This document shows positions 1-6,368 of a stretch of 64,000 bases of DNA, piece after piece. The stretch is from Candidatus Bathyarchaeota archaeon (lineage in GTDB: Archaea; Thermoproteota; Bathyarchaeia; TCS64): contig JAOZHO010000051.1 in the NCBI GenBank assembly GCA_026014875.1, forward strand, positions 1 through 64,000, given 5' to 3'. The notes under the pieces were generated by a model. That model was not told the DNA's origin, did no database searches, and worked only from the letters and a program-made list of their open reading frames with translations. Position numbers and translations under genes: made by a program. Position 1 is the stretch's first letter, and each line of letters begins with the position of its first letter.

Positions 1-410
1 GGGGGAGGATCGGTGTCGCGTTCTGCGGTGGTTTGAAGGACGAGGCGGGGAGGGTGGTGGAGGTATTCGAGGGGGCCGGGTTCGGGGTCTACTCGGTGAG
101 GTGCAAGTGCGGGGGGGTGGACGAGACGGGGTTCGGGATACCCGAGGAGGACAAGATCGTCAGCCTGGTGGGGGAGCCGGGGAGGTTCGAGGCGGGGTGC
201 AGCCCGGTGGTGCATGCCGCGGTGCTGAACTCGGGGGATCTGGATCTCCACGTCATCGTGGGTCTCTGCATCGGCCACGATATTCAGTTCAACATGCATT
301 CCGGGGCGCCCACGACGACCCTCATCGTGAAGGACAGGGTGACGGGGCACAACCCGGTGATATCGCTGTACAGCGCTTATCATCACCCCAGATACTGGGA
401 TGAAGAGTAA
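1..410 (+). CDS. DUF1847 family protein, 3' part (cut by the window edge)
   Basis: The frame is open from base 3 to the stop at 410, so the true start lies before the window; a TTG at 33 is internal because the residues before it (GRIGVAFCGG) continue the protein. Remaining cysteines (FCGG, RCKCGG, AGCSP, GLCIGH) and the segments VKDRVTGHNP and YHHPRYW resemble DUF1847, a family of small metal-binding proteins of unknown function. A second, truncated copy of the last ~75 codons lies at 3678-3907. The GC-rich codon use matches the core genome. The family call is from memory of the pattern; biochemical role unknown. Confidence 0.7.
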   Translation, partial: GRIGVAFCGGLKDEAGRVVEVFEGAGFGVYSVRCKCGGVDETGFGIPEEDKIVSLVGEPGRFEAGCSPVVHAAVLNSGDLDLHVIVGLCIGHDIQFNMHSGAPTTTLIVKDRVTGHNPVISLYSAYHHPRYWDEE

Positions 411-632
411 TACTATCTGAGCCAGCGGTTCTTCCTCTGTTTTCTGGGGAGTGGGTTGAGTTATCGGTATGTGCGTTGGAAAGAGGGGTTAAATTTTAAC
501 CACACACATGGGACCTTCGGTGAAGGCTTTTCAGCCCCATCAGATTGGCGCTGATTTCTCTAATGCCGTCACAGGAACTGTTGAAACTGCGGGGTAAGAC
601 GTGTCCGTCACAACAGGTTGGGATAAAATAAT

Positions 633-726
633 GGGGGCGTAAGCTTGCGCCTCAAGGTCATTACTTGCGCCAATATACACTCTTCCCACCTCAATAGGGG
701 GTTTACGGCGTTTTACTTACGCCCCC
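633..726. repeat. Imperfect structured element with 11-base inverted repeat
   Basis: Arms GGGGGCGTAAG (633-643) and CTTACGCCCCC (716-726) are perfect reverse complements around a 72-base interior. The interior holds two copies of CTTGCGCC (644-651, 664-671), each of which could also pair with GGCGTAAG in the left arm, allowing one G-T pair. The left arm therefore has rival partners. It could be a structured RNA, a small mobile remnant or a protein site; the sequence does not decide. Confidence 0.45.
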
Positions 727-905
727 TTACTTTTGAAAGGGCAATCCATAGCCTTTTTTTCAGATGTCGTGCTAGGGAGAAAAGTCGGTGTTTTCATGGT
801 ATCAGAGCATGAAATCCGTTTTTTTAAATCATTTATCTTTCCCAAAGTTCATATCGAAATCATTTGAAGTATTTTTCTTCGTGCGCGTGCAGTAAGGTTA
901 CGGGT

Positions 906-911
906 GCGCGC
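906..911. repeat. CG-alternating tract (module boundary)
   Basis: GCGCGC with flanking GTGCGCGTGC at 881-890, upstream of the gene at 945-1235. First of the series of alternating C/G runs in the gaps of the accessory region. Confidence 0.5.
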
Positions 912-944
912 AGCCTAGATATATCCTCCAAGGGATATATCCTC

Positions 945-1235
945 ATGGCAGGAGTTAATGCTCACCAGAACGTATCAGATCAGGTCTACGAGGGCCTTCT
1001 CAACAAGACCAAAACTGAGCTCCTCGTCCAGCGTAGTGATTACTACATCAACAAGTTAAAGGGTAAAAAGTACCTCATCATCGAGAACGACGAGATACTA
1101 GAAAAACCCAAAGCAAGGTTCCTCATCCAATCCATCAACGAGGAAACAGGCTCCATTCGGGAGGACATTTACGGACAGACAGTCAACGGGATTTATCTGA
1201 GGATAGAACTCAAACTCAGGCAGAAGACAAGATAA
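945..1235 (+). CDS. Hypothetical protein, 96 residues
   Basis: I do not recognise this protein. It is mixed charged and hydrophobic, with segments LLVQRSDYYINKLKGKKYLI and GIYLRIELKLRQ that suggest an alpha/beta fold; no signal peptide, membrane segment or metal motif. The reading frame opens at 864, but ATG 945 is preferred because a TATA-like GATATATCC lies about 25 bases upstream, as expected for a leaderless archaeal transcript. The direct repeat GATATATCCTC/GGATATATCCTC just before the start may belong to the promoter. The gene lies between CG tracts at 906 and 1274. Codon use is more AT-rich than in the core. Confidence 0.55.
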   Translation: MAGVNAHQNVSDQVYEGLLNKTKTELLVQRSDYYINKLKGKKYLIIENDEILEKPKARFLIQSINEETGSIREDIYGQTVNGIYLRIELKLRQKTR

Positions 1236-1273
1236 TTTTTTCGAGCGTGTGTGTAGAGTGTGTATGTGTCTAT

Positions 1274-1282
1274 GCGCGCGCG
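1274..1282. repeat. CG-alternating tract preceded by GT-alternating run
   Basis: GCGCGCGCG directly follows a GT/TG-rich alternating stretch (about 1245-1270), so roughly 35 bases are mostly alternating purine-pyrimidine, a sequence type able to adopt Z-DNA. It lies between the convergent genes 945-1235 and 1366-1608. Confidence 0.6.
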
Positions 1283-1365
1283 TTTTACCCTGGGAAAAAT
1301 GAAAAAACAACTCAAAACTTGATTCGACTATAAACTCCTGGCCGCCTCTCGGCGTCTGAGCTTAT

Positions 1366-1608
1366 CTAGAACCTTCTTGGCGGCCTGTGCTTAGCAAAGC
1401 ACTCACGGCAGTAAACTGGCCTGCCCTCTGTTGGCTTGAAGGGGACTTCCGCCTCCTTCCCGCAATCAGAGCAGATGACCTTGGTCATCTCACGCGGGCC
1501 ACGGTCGGATCCACCGCGCCTGTTGTCTCTATAACCCAATACTTTCACTCCTATTCTGTGTGTATGCTCAGAACGCCTAACAGAATTCTCCGCACACTTC
1601 GAATGCAT
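1366..1608 (-). CDS. Small CxxC...CxxC zinc-ribbon protein
   Basis: The C-terminal half has CSDC and, 17 residues later, CREC, followed by a basic tail (KHRPPRRF): a two-knuckle zinc ribbon of the CxxC-x17-CxxC type common in archaeal small nucleic-acid-associated proteins. The basic, glycine-rich middle (RDNRRGGSDRG) would suit RNA or DNA binding. A TATA-like TTTAAAAG about 25 bases before ATG 1608 supports that start as leaderless; a GTG at 1548 (starting VKVLGYRD) is the alternative and gives 60 residues. The gene is bounded by CG tracts at 1274-1282 and 1646-1654. Confidence 0.75.
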   Translation of the reverse strand: MHSKCAENSVRRSEHTHRIGVKVLGYRDNRRGGSDRGPREMTKVICSDCGKEAEVPFKPTEGRPVYCRECFAKHRPPRRF

Positions 1609-1645
1609 GTGCGGTCCTCCCTTTTAAATCATTTTACGTATCTCC

Positions 1646-1654
1646 CGCGCGCGC
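1646..1654. repeat. CG-alternating tract
   Basis: CGCGCGCGC between the divergent genes 1366-1608 (minus) and 1768-1941 (plus). Confidence 0.6.
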
Positions 1655-1767
1655 AGCAAATGGGAGTTGGGATGAGGGCGATGGTGAAGACCCAGTCTCT
1701 CTAGCGAAGGCTAAATATTGGGTAGAGCACGGTTCTTTTTTAAATGTAAATGATAAGAATAAATGAA

Positions 1768-1941
1768 ATGGTCGTCTGTAAGGTTTGTGGGCATCTCGGT
1801 AAAAAATTGACAAGAACAAAGAGAAGTAAAAAACTTCGTGGGCTTTGTGGGCTTAAAGCACACACAGGTCGAATGGATATTGAAGAGGAAAGAGAATGCG
1901 CAGATTTCACAACGGAAACGATTGATAATCTCTTTCAATGA
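1768..1941 (+). CDS. Small cysteine protein, CxxC-x19-C-x16-CxxF type
   Basis: A 57-residue protein beginning MVVCKVCG. Cysteines are arranged CKVC, LCGL and ECADF, with a strongly basic loop (KKLTRTKRSKKLR) between them. This looks like a single zinc-binding fold. The same spacing style occurs in the neighbouring frame at 2823-2972. The frame opens at ATG 1750, but TTTTTTAAATG near 1735-1744 places a leaderless start at 1768. AT-rich codons unlike the core. CG tracts at 1646 and 1984 flank it. Function unknown. Confidence 0.55.
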   Translation: MVVCKVCGHLGKKLTRTKRSKKLRGLCGLKAHTGRMDIEEERECADFTTETIDNLFQ

Positions 1942-1983
1942 AAAATATTTAATGAGTTCATAATCTTTTTAAGTCAAGTTGAT

Positions 1984-2000
1984 CGCGCGCGAGCGCTAAC
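1984..2000. repeat. CG tract plus left copy of GAGCGCTAAC direct repeat
   Basis: CGCGCGCG (1984-1991) runs into GAGCGCTAAC (1991-2000). The same ten bases recur at 2170-2179 beside another CG run, so the tiny gene at 2001-2120 lies between two direct repeats. Confidence 0.6.
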
Positions 2001-2120
2001 CTACCAGAACTTCCACCAAGGTTTCTTCTCGACGGATATTTCTTCGACTGGCTCTTCTCTTTTCTCTTCCTCGCTAGGTTTCTCCTCGATTTGCTCCTCT
2101 TTTTTCTTCTCTTCGGACAT
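2001..2120 (-). CDS. 39-residue charged peptide with aromatic tail (WWKFW)
   Basis: An uninterrupted frame from ATG 2120 to TAG 2001. The first 31 residues are almost all Glu and Lys (MSEEKKKEEQ at the start) and are probably disordered or helical. The last residues KKPWWKFW are basic and aromatic, the kind of tail that can insert into a membrane interface or dock in a protein groove. The start is preceded by a GGTGAAGG ribosome-binding-like sequence and a TTTAAG box. It sits between GAGCGCTAAC direct repeats, next to CG tracts. No family recognised; the biased composition could be chance, but start signals and fit between the repeats argue for a gene. Confidence 0.5.
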   Translation of the reverse strand: MSEEKKKEEQIEEKPSEEEKREEPVEEISVEKKPWWKFW

Positions 2121-2303
2121 TTTCCAAACCTTCACCTTAGCATGGGGCTCATCACTGCTTAAAGGTTACGAGCGCTAACGGCGCGCGCGAGAGGGTTAGA
2201 TAGAGGGAGGGAGAGGGCTAGGGAGAGTGGGTTTGGGGGATAAATTTTTACCCCACACACACATAGAAGAAGAGAATTAGATGATCGCACGCCTTTGATA
2301 TTT
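2121..2303. other. Intergenic segment with promoter-like AT box
   Basis: It contains the promoter of the 39-residue gene, the right GAGCGCTAAC repeat and CG tract (2170-2189), a purine-rich run (GAGAGGG type, 2190-2230), and the element GGGGGATAAATTTTTACCCC followed by CACACACACAT (2235-2264). The last resembles the element at 485-509. Confidence 0.4.
2170..2189. repeat. Right copy of GAGCGCTAAC direct repeat plus CG tract
   Basis: GAGCGCTAAC at 2170-2179 is followed by GCGCGCGCG at 2181-2189. At the left copy the CG run precedes the repeat and here it follows, so the CG runs lie on the outer sides of the repeat pair. Confidence 0.6.
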
Positions 2304-2720
2304 TTACTTCTTTTTATAGAGTTTTCCGAAGAGAGCGTTCAAGTTCTCTTTATCATCTCTGCTGAATTTGAACTCGTGGCCGTAGGGACATAAGTCATGA
2401 ACAACGACTTTCCTCAATTTTTCATTATATACCAGTGGATAAAGCCGGCATCCTTCGGGTCTGAAAGAGTATATCTTACAACCATTTTCCCCGAGAAAAA
2501 CGCATCTACCGTTACGGTTTTTTAAATGACGCTCTCTTTTTCGTTTCACGACAAAATCTTTGAACCTGTATCCCTGCCGGGAAATTCTCTCTATATCAAT
2601 ACGCGAGAGAGGCATACTGGTCTCTATGCAACATTTGACACAGTTGTGAATCATGCATGGAATGCCACTGCTCAGAAGATGTTTCTCAGTTTCATTATTA
2701 TTCGCGTGCTTGCATCCCAA
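2304..2720 (-). CDS. YkgJ-type zinc/iron-binding cysteine cluster protein
   Basis: 138 residues. The pattern NCVKCC near residue 26, RCVFLGENGCKIY in the middle, RPEGCRLYPL and a late DLCPYG matches the YkgJ/UPF0153 family, which is predicted to bind zinc or iron through about eight cysteines; its substrate is not firmly established. The frame begins at TTG 2720, which adds a further CKH; an internal ATG (MIHNCVKCC) is an alternative start. A TATA-like AATAAAG about 37 bases upstream fits 2720. CG tracts lie on both sides (2181-2189, 2779-2788). AT-rich relative to the core. Confidence 0.75.
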   Translation of the reverse strand: MGCKHANNNETEKHLLSSGIPCMIHNCVKCCIETSMPLSRIDIERISRQGYRFKDFVVKRKRERHLKNRNGRCVFLGENGCKIYSFRPEGCRLYPLVYNEKLRKVVVHDLCPYGHEFKFSRDDKENLNALFGKLYKKK

Positions 2721-2778
2721 GGGAAACGTCTCCTCAAGTGTCTATCATTTTTGTTCTTTATTAGGGCGCGAGCGGCCG

Positions 2779-2788
2779 GCGCGCGCGC
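2779..2788. repeat. CG-alternating tract, longest of the series
   Basis: GCGCGCGCGC, preceded by GGGCGCGAGCGGCC (2764-2777). It lies upstream of the minus-strand YkgJ-like gene and beyond the 3' end of the small gene at 2823-2972. Confidence 0.6.
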
Positions 2789-2822
2789 AGCTCGTGTTTA
2801 AGACATGATGCGCACGCTACAT

Positions 2823-2972
2823 TTAGCCGCGCTTGCGTGTGAGTGATTCGAAGGATCGACAACGAAATTGTACGTTAATTTCATCCAAATAGTCCCTTTT
2901 GAATAAACAAAAGTTCGTGGTGAATATACCTTTTCTCACATGTAGATTTTTACAATTAATACATCGTACCAA
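2823..2972 (-). CDS. Possible small cysteine protein, CxxC-x14-C-x15-CxxF type
   Basis: The frame contains CINC, then NFC, then FRCRSFE, a spacing similar to the gene at 1768-1941, which is the main reason to believe it. The whole frame opens at ATG 3065, but the residues before the first CxxC look random. A TTG at 2972, downstream of TATA-like GTATAAAG (about 3020-3030), gives a 49-residue protein. Function unknown. It could also be a decayed member of the family. Confidence 0.35.
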   Translation of the reverse strand: MVRCINCKNLHVRKGIFTTNFCLFKRDYLDEINVQFRCRSFESLTRKRG

Positions 2973-3065
2973 AATATTCCGTATTATACTAAAGGTTCCA
3001 TTGTATAAAGAACACCTATCTTTATACAAAAGGCTCGAAGTGTGGTTGCTAGGTGACGATTTCAT

Positions 3066-3257
3066 CTAGGAAGAGCGCGCACTTTGAGATCTTTCATCCT
3101 TATCCAGCTGAGTACATCTTGGACATGGCGGAATGTGAAGGGGCTTGTTTGGGAATATCGTTAGGGTCTCCTTTCCTCTTCGGGGATAGTCAGGGCAATC
3201 TGTTTTCCAGTGATAGTATTCTTCTTGATCAGGTTGTCTTCTATGAAGCCTTTTCAC
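3066..3257 (-). CDS. Small cysteine protein with DCPDYP and CPRC motifs
   Basis: 63 residues from ATG 3257. The motif WKTDCPDYP is followed 20 residues later by PPCPRCTQL: three cysteines that with nearby histidine could hold one metal. Both segments look conserved in style, and I recall similar short archaeal proteins, but I cannot name a family. The last codons run through the GCGCGC at 3075-3080, so the tract overlaps the 3' end. Flanked on the other side by GCTCGCTCGCG (about 3272-3282). Confidence 0.45.
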   Translation of the reverse strand: MKRLHRRQPDQEEYYHWKTDCPDYPRRGKETLTIFPNKPLHIPPCPRCTQLDKDERSQSARSS

Positions 3258-3335
3258 ATATTCAGCCTTTGCTCGCTCGCGTTTTCTTCATCTAACCCAA
3301 GGCTTAATAGCTCTTATCCAAATGACGCGCTGCAA

Positions 3336-3602
3336 ATGTCAGTCGAAAACGTTGTTTACATAGGAAGCAAACCGATCATGAACTACTGCATGGCTATCCT
3401 TTCCTCACTAAGGGACGAGAGCAGAGTTGCGTTGAAAGCGAGAGGCCGTGCCATAAGCACAGCTGTAGATGTGGCTGAGGTGACGAGGAACAGGTTTATG
3501 CAAAATCTCATAGTCGAGAATGTGGAGATTGGTACTGAAGAGCTTGAATCAGAGGGACGTATGAGGAACGTCAGTACTATAACTATCGTTCTTAAAAAAT
3601 AG
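3336..3602 (+). CDS. albA: Alba chromatin protein (copy 1)
   Basis: Alba (Sac10b family) coats archaeal DNA and RNA as a dimer. The 88-residue protein has the usual order: [26 protein letters not shown] with the DNA-contacting Lys-Ala-Arg-Gly-Arg region, and a final beta strand [13 protein letters not shown]. The frame opens at 3210, but the first 42 residues are unrelated and a TATA-like CTTAATAG near 3302-3310 fits a leaderless ATG at 3336. A paralogue lies at 17457-17732. Unlike that copy, this one sits inside the accessory array with CG-rich boundaries (ACGCGC at 3325 and 3607), so it may have moved with the array. Confidence 0.93.
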   Translation: MSVENVVYIGSKPIMNYCMAILSSLRDESRVALKARGRAISTAVDVAEVTRNRFMQNLIVENVEIGTEELESEGRMRNVSTITIVLKK

Positions 3603-3668
3603 TGAAACGCGCACGCACGTCGATATCACGTAATTGTGCCTGTGTAGAGAGAGAGAAACAGGGATAGT

Positions 3669-3677
3669 GCGCGCGCG
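3669..3677. repeat. CG-alternating tract at the left edge of the DUF1847 copy
   Basis: GCGCGCGCG followed at once by the first bases similar to the DUF1847 gene (from about 3680), so the tract marks the breakpoint of the duplication. Confidence 0.6.
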
Positions 3678-3907
3678 ACGGATTCGAGGCGGGGTGCAAC
3701 CCTGTGGTGCAGGCAGCGGTGCTGATCTCGGAGGAGCTGGATCTCCACTTCATGGTTGGTCTCTGCATCGGTCACGATATTCAGTTCAACATGCATTCCA
3801 GGGCGCCCACGACGACTCTCATCGTGAAGGACAGGGTGACGGGGCACAACCCGGTGATATCGCTGTACAGCGCGTACCATCACCCCAGATACTGGAAAGA
3901 AGAGTAA
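3678..3907 (+). pseudogene. DUF1847 gene fragment (truncated copy of 1-410)
   Basis: Bases 3680-3907 match about 190-410 at roughly nine bases in ten and end with the same stop. The readable protein starts at FEAGCNPVVQAAVL and ends HHPRYWKEE. No start codon or 5' half is present; the left break falls at a CG tract. Most differences are at third codon positions, so the duplicated piece probably came from a related DUF1847 gene rather than from a very recent copying of this one. It may be expressed from GTG or ATG within, but is best seen as a remnant. Confidence 0.75.
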
Positions 3908-4043
3908 GACTGCCAGAGCGCAGCCCTCACACCGTTTTATGGAGGAGTTTTTGAGTGTTTGGGGGTGTTTTCTGTTTGCTTTTAGGTGTTGTTTGGTACT
4001 GAATAGCACCTGGTTTACTTGAGGGGGGGGGTCATCATTTGGC
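3908..4043. other. Non-coding, G/T-rich
   Basis: Top strand is rich in G and T (TTTGAGTGTTTGGGGGTG and similar) and ends with a nine-G run (4023-4031). No gene, repeat or promoter that I can support. Confidence 0.3.
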
Positions 4044-4116
4044 GGATTGGTAGTTCAGCGGTCTGAATGCCTGACGCGCGTCTGGGAGGTTGGTAATTCA
4101 AATCCGTCCCAGTCCA
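4044..4116 (+). pseudogene. Degenerate tRNA-like sequence
   Basis: Exactly 73 bases. Acceptor arms GGATTGG (4044-4050) and CCAGTCC (4109-4115) pair fully with one G-T, followed by A73 and CC. T8 A9, D stem GTTC/GAAT and T loop TTCAAAT are in place. But the T stem fails (no G53-C61 pair), the anticodon stem has one mismatch and base 33 is G, not T, because the anticodon loop is CGCGCGT. The naive anticodon CGC would be Ala. This looks like a decayed tRNA whose loop now carries the CG run. A working tRNA is unlikely. Confidence 0.5.
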
Positions 4117-4306
4117 CCTGACTTATCGTACATATTCTGTTTGTATAGGGGTGTTTTAGGGCTTTTCTAAGGTTTTTACGTGCACGCGCCAGTAGCTTTG
4201 GGGCGAGCGCATCACCGCTTGCGAACGCAATCAATGGGTTGTTCCCATCGATCTAAGTTTTTCGTCAACCTTCCCAATAAAGTATTTTTCGCGCTCGCAG
4301 GCAAAA
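4117..4306. other. Intergenic, CG motifs and weak inverted repeat
   Basis: Contains GTGCACGCGCC (about 4181), GGCGAGCG...CGCTTGCG (about 4202-4225) that could form a hairpin, and CGCGCTCGC (about 4290) just beyond the stop of the HNH gene. No open frame of interest. Confidence 0.3.
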
Positions 4307-5713
4307 TTAATGACGCGTGTATTCGATAATCTGGTCAATTAATAAGCCTTCATTTGCGTGAACCACACTATGGCAGGTAGGGCATAGAGGCATGGTCTTT
4401 TTAATTGCATCTTCTATTGTGGTGGTAATGCCTTCCTTTGGGATATCTTTCAAAGGTTCCATGTGATGAATGTGGACAATTTCCCTATCAACAAAATCTG
4501 GTTTAGTATAACCACAAACCATGCAACGTAATTTTCCTTCTTCATCTTCATTTTTAAAATGCTCTCTTGCCTTTTTAAGAAGCTCTGGAGACCTTTTTCG
4601 CATCTGGAAATTTGAATATGTTATTAGTGATCCTTCTTCAATGAATTTTTGATTTTCAATATTGATATTTTTTAAGTCCTCATCAAAAATTAGAGTTGCA
4701 TCACTATCAAGTGCATTGAAAAATTCAATAAATTTTTCTGGGGCTTCTTTCCTATTATTCCAATACCACTGATGTATTTTTTCTAGTTGGCTTTGATTTT
4801 GGTTATGTCGTTCTGTCTCTATTGAGTTAAACCCCGAGATTTGGTCTAAAAGATTCTTAACAATAGCTTTGTCTTTTTGTATTAAATGAGAAAGGTCTTC
4901 AATCAATTCCTCTTCTGGAGTATTATAATTACCAGTTAACTTATCATATGCATAAACAACAAAATAACCTTGAATTGCAGTTAATATCTCTAATTGAATA
5001 TCGTCTTCATTTTTTTTTAAAAATTTAGTTAAATACGGAATGGCTCTATGTGAAAGTTCTTCATCACTGTAATTTAATAAATTTTCAGCACGGAGATCCC
5101 TGACATGATGAGATAAAGGCCCAAATCTATCGTTGCGATTATTGAAGAGTGCGAGATCAAGAGCAGTAAACCCATAATTGATCATCAGGTCATTTACTCT
5201 AAGTCTCCGTAATGCGTTCAGATTCATTCGTTTTTCGTCTAAATCTTTTTTCTCCATTTCACGTTCACTATAAAATAGAAAATCCACATCAAGACCAGTA
5301 AAAACCTCTTCTGCCCTCCATTGTAAGTATCGGGTACTATTGCTAAAATTATCATGAAATTTAAATGGTGGCTCATCTTGTGATTTTTGAAAATAAGAAT
5401 ATATGATATTAATCCAAGGATCAAACGAATCGCTTGCTGGAAAAAGCGAAAATATGATGATTCCTTTTTCTATATCTGGGGTAACTCTATTCGGTTTAAT
5501 TTTAAACATTATTAGATCGATAGGAGAGGAATGGTTATACACTGTTATTTTTTTAGCATCAGTTCCTAATGGTCTATATTTTCCCGAAACTTGCGATACA
5601 TCGGTACAGGTTATATACGCGTACATTAATGCGATTCTATAATCTTCCTCAGAAATATTTTCGATACGATTCCTAACTTCAACTATTAGATCTGTAATTT
5701 TAGTAGAATACAT
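4307..5713 (-). CDS. HNH endonuclease domain protein, 468 residues
   Basis: The last ~75 residues form a zinc-stabilised HNH nuclease: CMVCG, then VHIHHMEPL (catalytic His-His), then MPLCPTCHSVVH. The long N-terminal part (about 390 residues) is mainly helical, rich in Asn and charged residues, and matches nothing I know; it has no membrane segment. HNH proteins with a large variable N-terminal part are often restriction or defence nucleases, so that is the likeliest role, by inference. ATG 5713 is chosen; the frame extends to TTG 5740. Very AT-rich codon use, unlike the core, suggests transfer. Confidence 0.85.
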   Translation of the reverse strand: MYSTKITDLIVEVRNRIENISEEDYRIALMYAYITCTDVSQVSGKYRPLGTDAKKITVYNHSSPIDLIMFKIKPNRVTPDIEKGIIIFSLFPASDSFDPWINIIYSYFQKSQDEPPFKFHDNFSNSTRYLQWRAEEVFTGLDVDFLFYSEREMEKKDLDEKRMNLNALRRLRVNDLMINYGFTALDLALFNNRNDRFGPLSHHVRDLRAENLLNYSDEELSHRAIPYLTKFLKKNEDDIQLEILTAIQGYFVVYAYDKLTGNYNTPEEELIEDLSHLIQKDKAIVKNLLDQISGFNSIETERHNQNQSQLEKIHQWYWNNRKEAPEKFIEFFNALDSDATLIFDEDLKNINIENQKFIEEGSLITYSNFQMRKRSPELLKKAREHFKNEDEEGKLRCMVCGYTKPDFVDREIVHIHHMEPLKDIPKEGITTTIEDAIKKTMPLCPTCHSVVHANEGLLIDQIIEYTRH

Positions 5714-5818
5714 ATTTTGTATTAGAGTAAAGATAAACAAAACATTTTCTCTTAAACCTAAATCTCATTTCAAATGGATTAATGTAGGGGGAATCTTAGC
5801 AACCAGCTAGCTTGAAAA

Positions 5819-5962
5819 CTAAGGCGTTTTAGATTTTCTTTTATCCACTTGTCTTTGGGCAACGACTGCAAGTGAATCTTTTCTGATTTTTCCGTAAGTC
5901 TCTGACTCTTTTTGCATTAGCCTTTTCTTATCCGCTTCTGTGAATTCTTTTTTCTTCACCAT
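5819..5962 (-). CDS. 47-residue basic peptide
   Basis: ATG 5962 to TAG 5819 with no break. Begins MVKKKEFTEADKKRL and ends DKRKSKTP; highly basic, predicted helical, with no cysteines or membrane segment. Divergent from the coiled-coil gene at 6076, with an AT-rich shared promoter region (CTAAAATAAAG upstream of this gene). No family recognised. Its size and charge would suit a nucleic-acid-binding or antitoxin-like peptide, which is inference only. Confidence 0.5.
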   Translation of the reverse strand: MVKKKEFTEADKKRLMQKESETYGKIRKDSLAVVAQRQVDKRKSKTP

Positions 5963-6075
5963 AGGAATCGTATCTTTATTTTAGTCTAAAAATATAAAGA
6001 ATGTCTTTTTTAAAGTAGATTTAAATATAAAAAACTATATATCGGACAAAACATTTCATCTTTTGTGACAATAAA
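5963..6075. promoter_or_regulatory. Divergent promoter region of two small genes
   Basis: Extremely AT-rich. On the plus strand TTTAAATATAAAAAACTATATATC (split here as TTTAAATATAAAA and ACTATATATC) lies 25-45 bases before ATG 6076; on the minus strand CTAAAATAAAG lies before ATG 5962. Both fit archaeal TATA boxes. Confidence 0.45.
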
Positions 6076-6258
6076 ATGGGATACCGTGGTGGAGCCCCAT
6101 CGTGGGTGTATAAAAATCAATTAGCGAGTCAATCCGCCTCGTATCAGCATCAAATTAGTACAATGAATGAAAAGATCAAACAACTTCAAGATGAAAATGA
6201 CAATTTAAAAAATACAATTAAGAAATTAGAAAAAGAAATAAAGAAACTTAAAGAATAG
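6076..6258 (+). CDS. Small coiled-coil protein, 60 residues
   Basis: After a glycine-rich start (MGYRGGAPSWVYK) the protein has about 35 residues of clear heptad pattern: STMNEKIKQLQDENDNLKN and then KKLEKEIKKLKE, a parallel leucine-zipper-like coil that would form a dimer or trimer. No other domain. It is divergent from the 47-residue basic gene and could partner with it. AT-rich codons. The CG motif TGTGCGCGCA lies at about 6329-6338, 70 bases after the stop. Confidence 0.6.
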   Translation: MGYRGGAPSWVYKNQLASQSASYQHQISTMNEKIKQLQDENDNLKNTIKKLEKEIKKLKE

Positions 6259-6368
6259 CTAGTAATTAGTATTAATATGAAGCACGTTTTATTTTATTAG
6301 TTATTTAAATTCTTTGATAAACTCCGCTGTGCGCGCATAATCTTTAATCCATTATTTAAACTCTGAAA

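Larger units (their letters stand above)
411..944. other. Non-coding stretch before the accessory array
   Basis: I see no convincing gene here. It holds a near-palindromic AT box at 485-509 followed by CACACACAT, also seen in variant form at 2235-2264; a 29-codon open frame at 508-597 that I do not trust; and an 11-base inverted repeat at 633-643/716-726 described separately. A CG-alternating run lies at 906-911. A TATA-like sequence near 916-924 fits the start of the next gene. Confidence 0.5.

Noticed and set aside
508-597. 29-codon frame after the AT-palindrome
   Set aside because: The AT box is too close to the ATG for a TATA role, composition is unremarkable and no conserved feature is seen.
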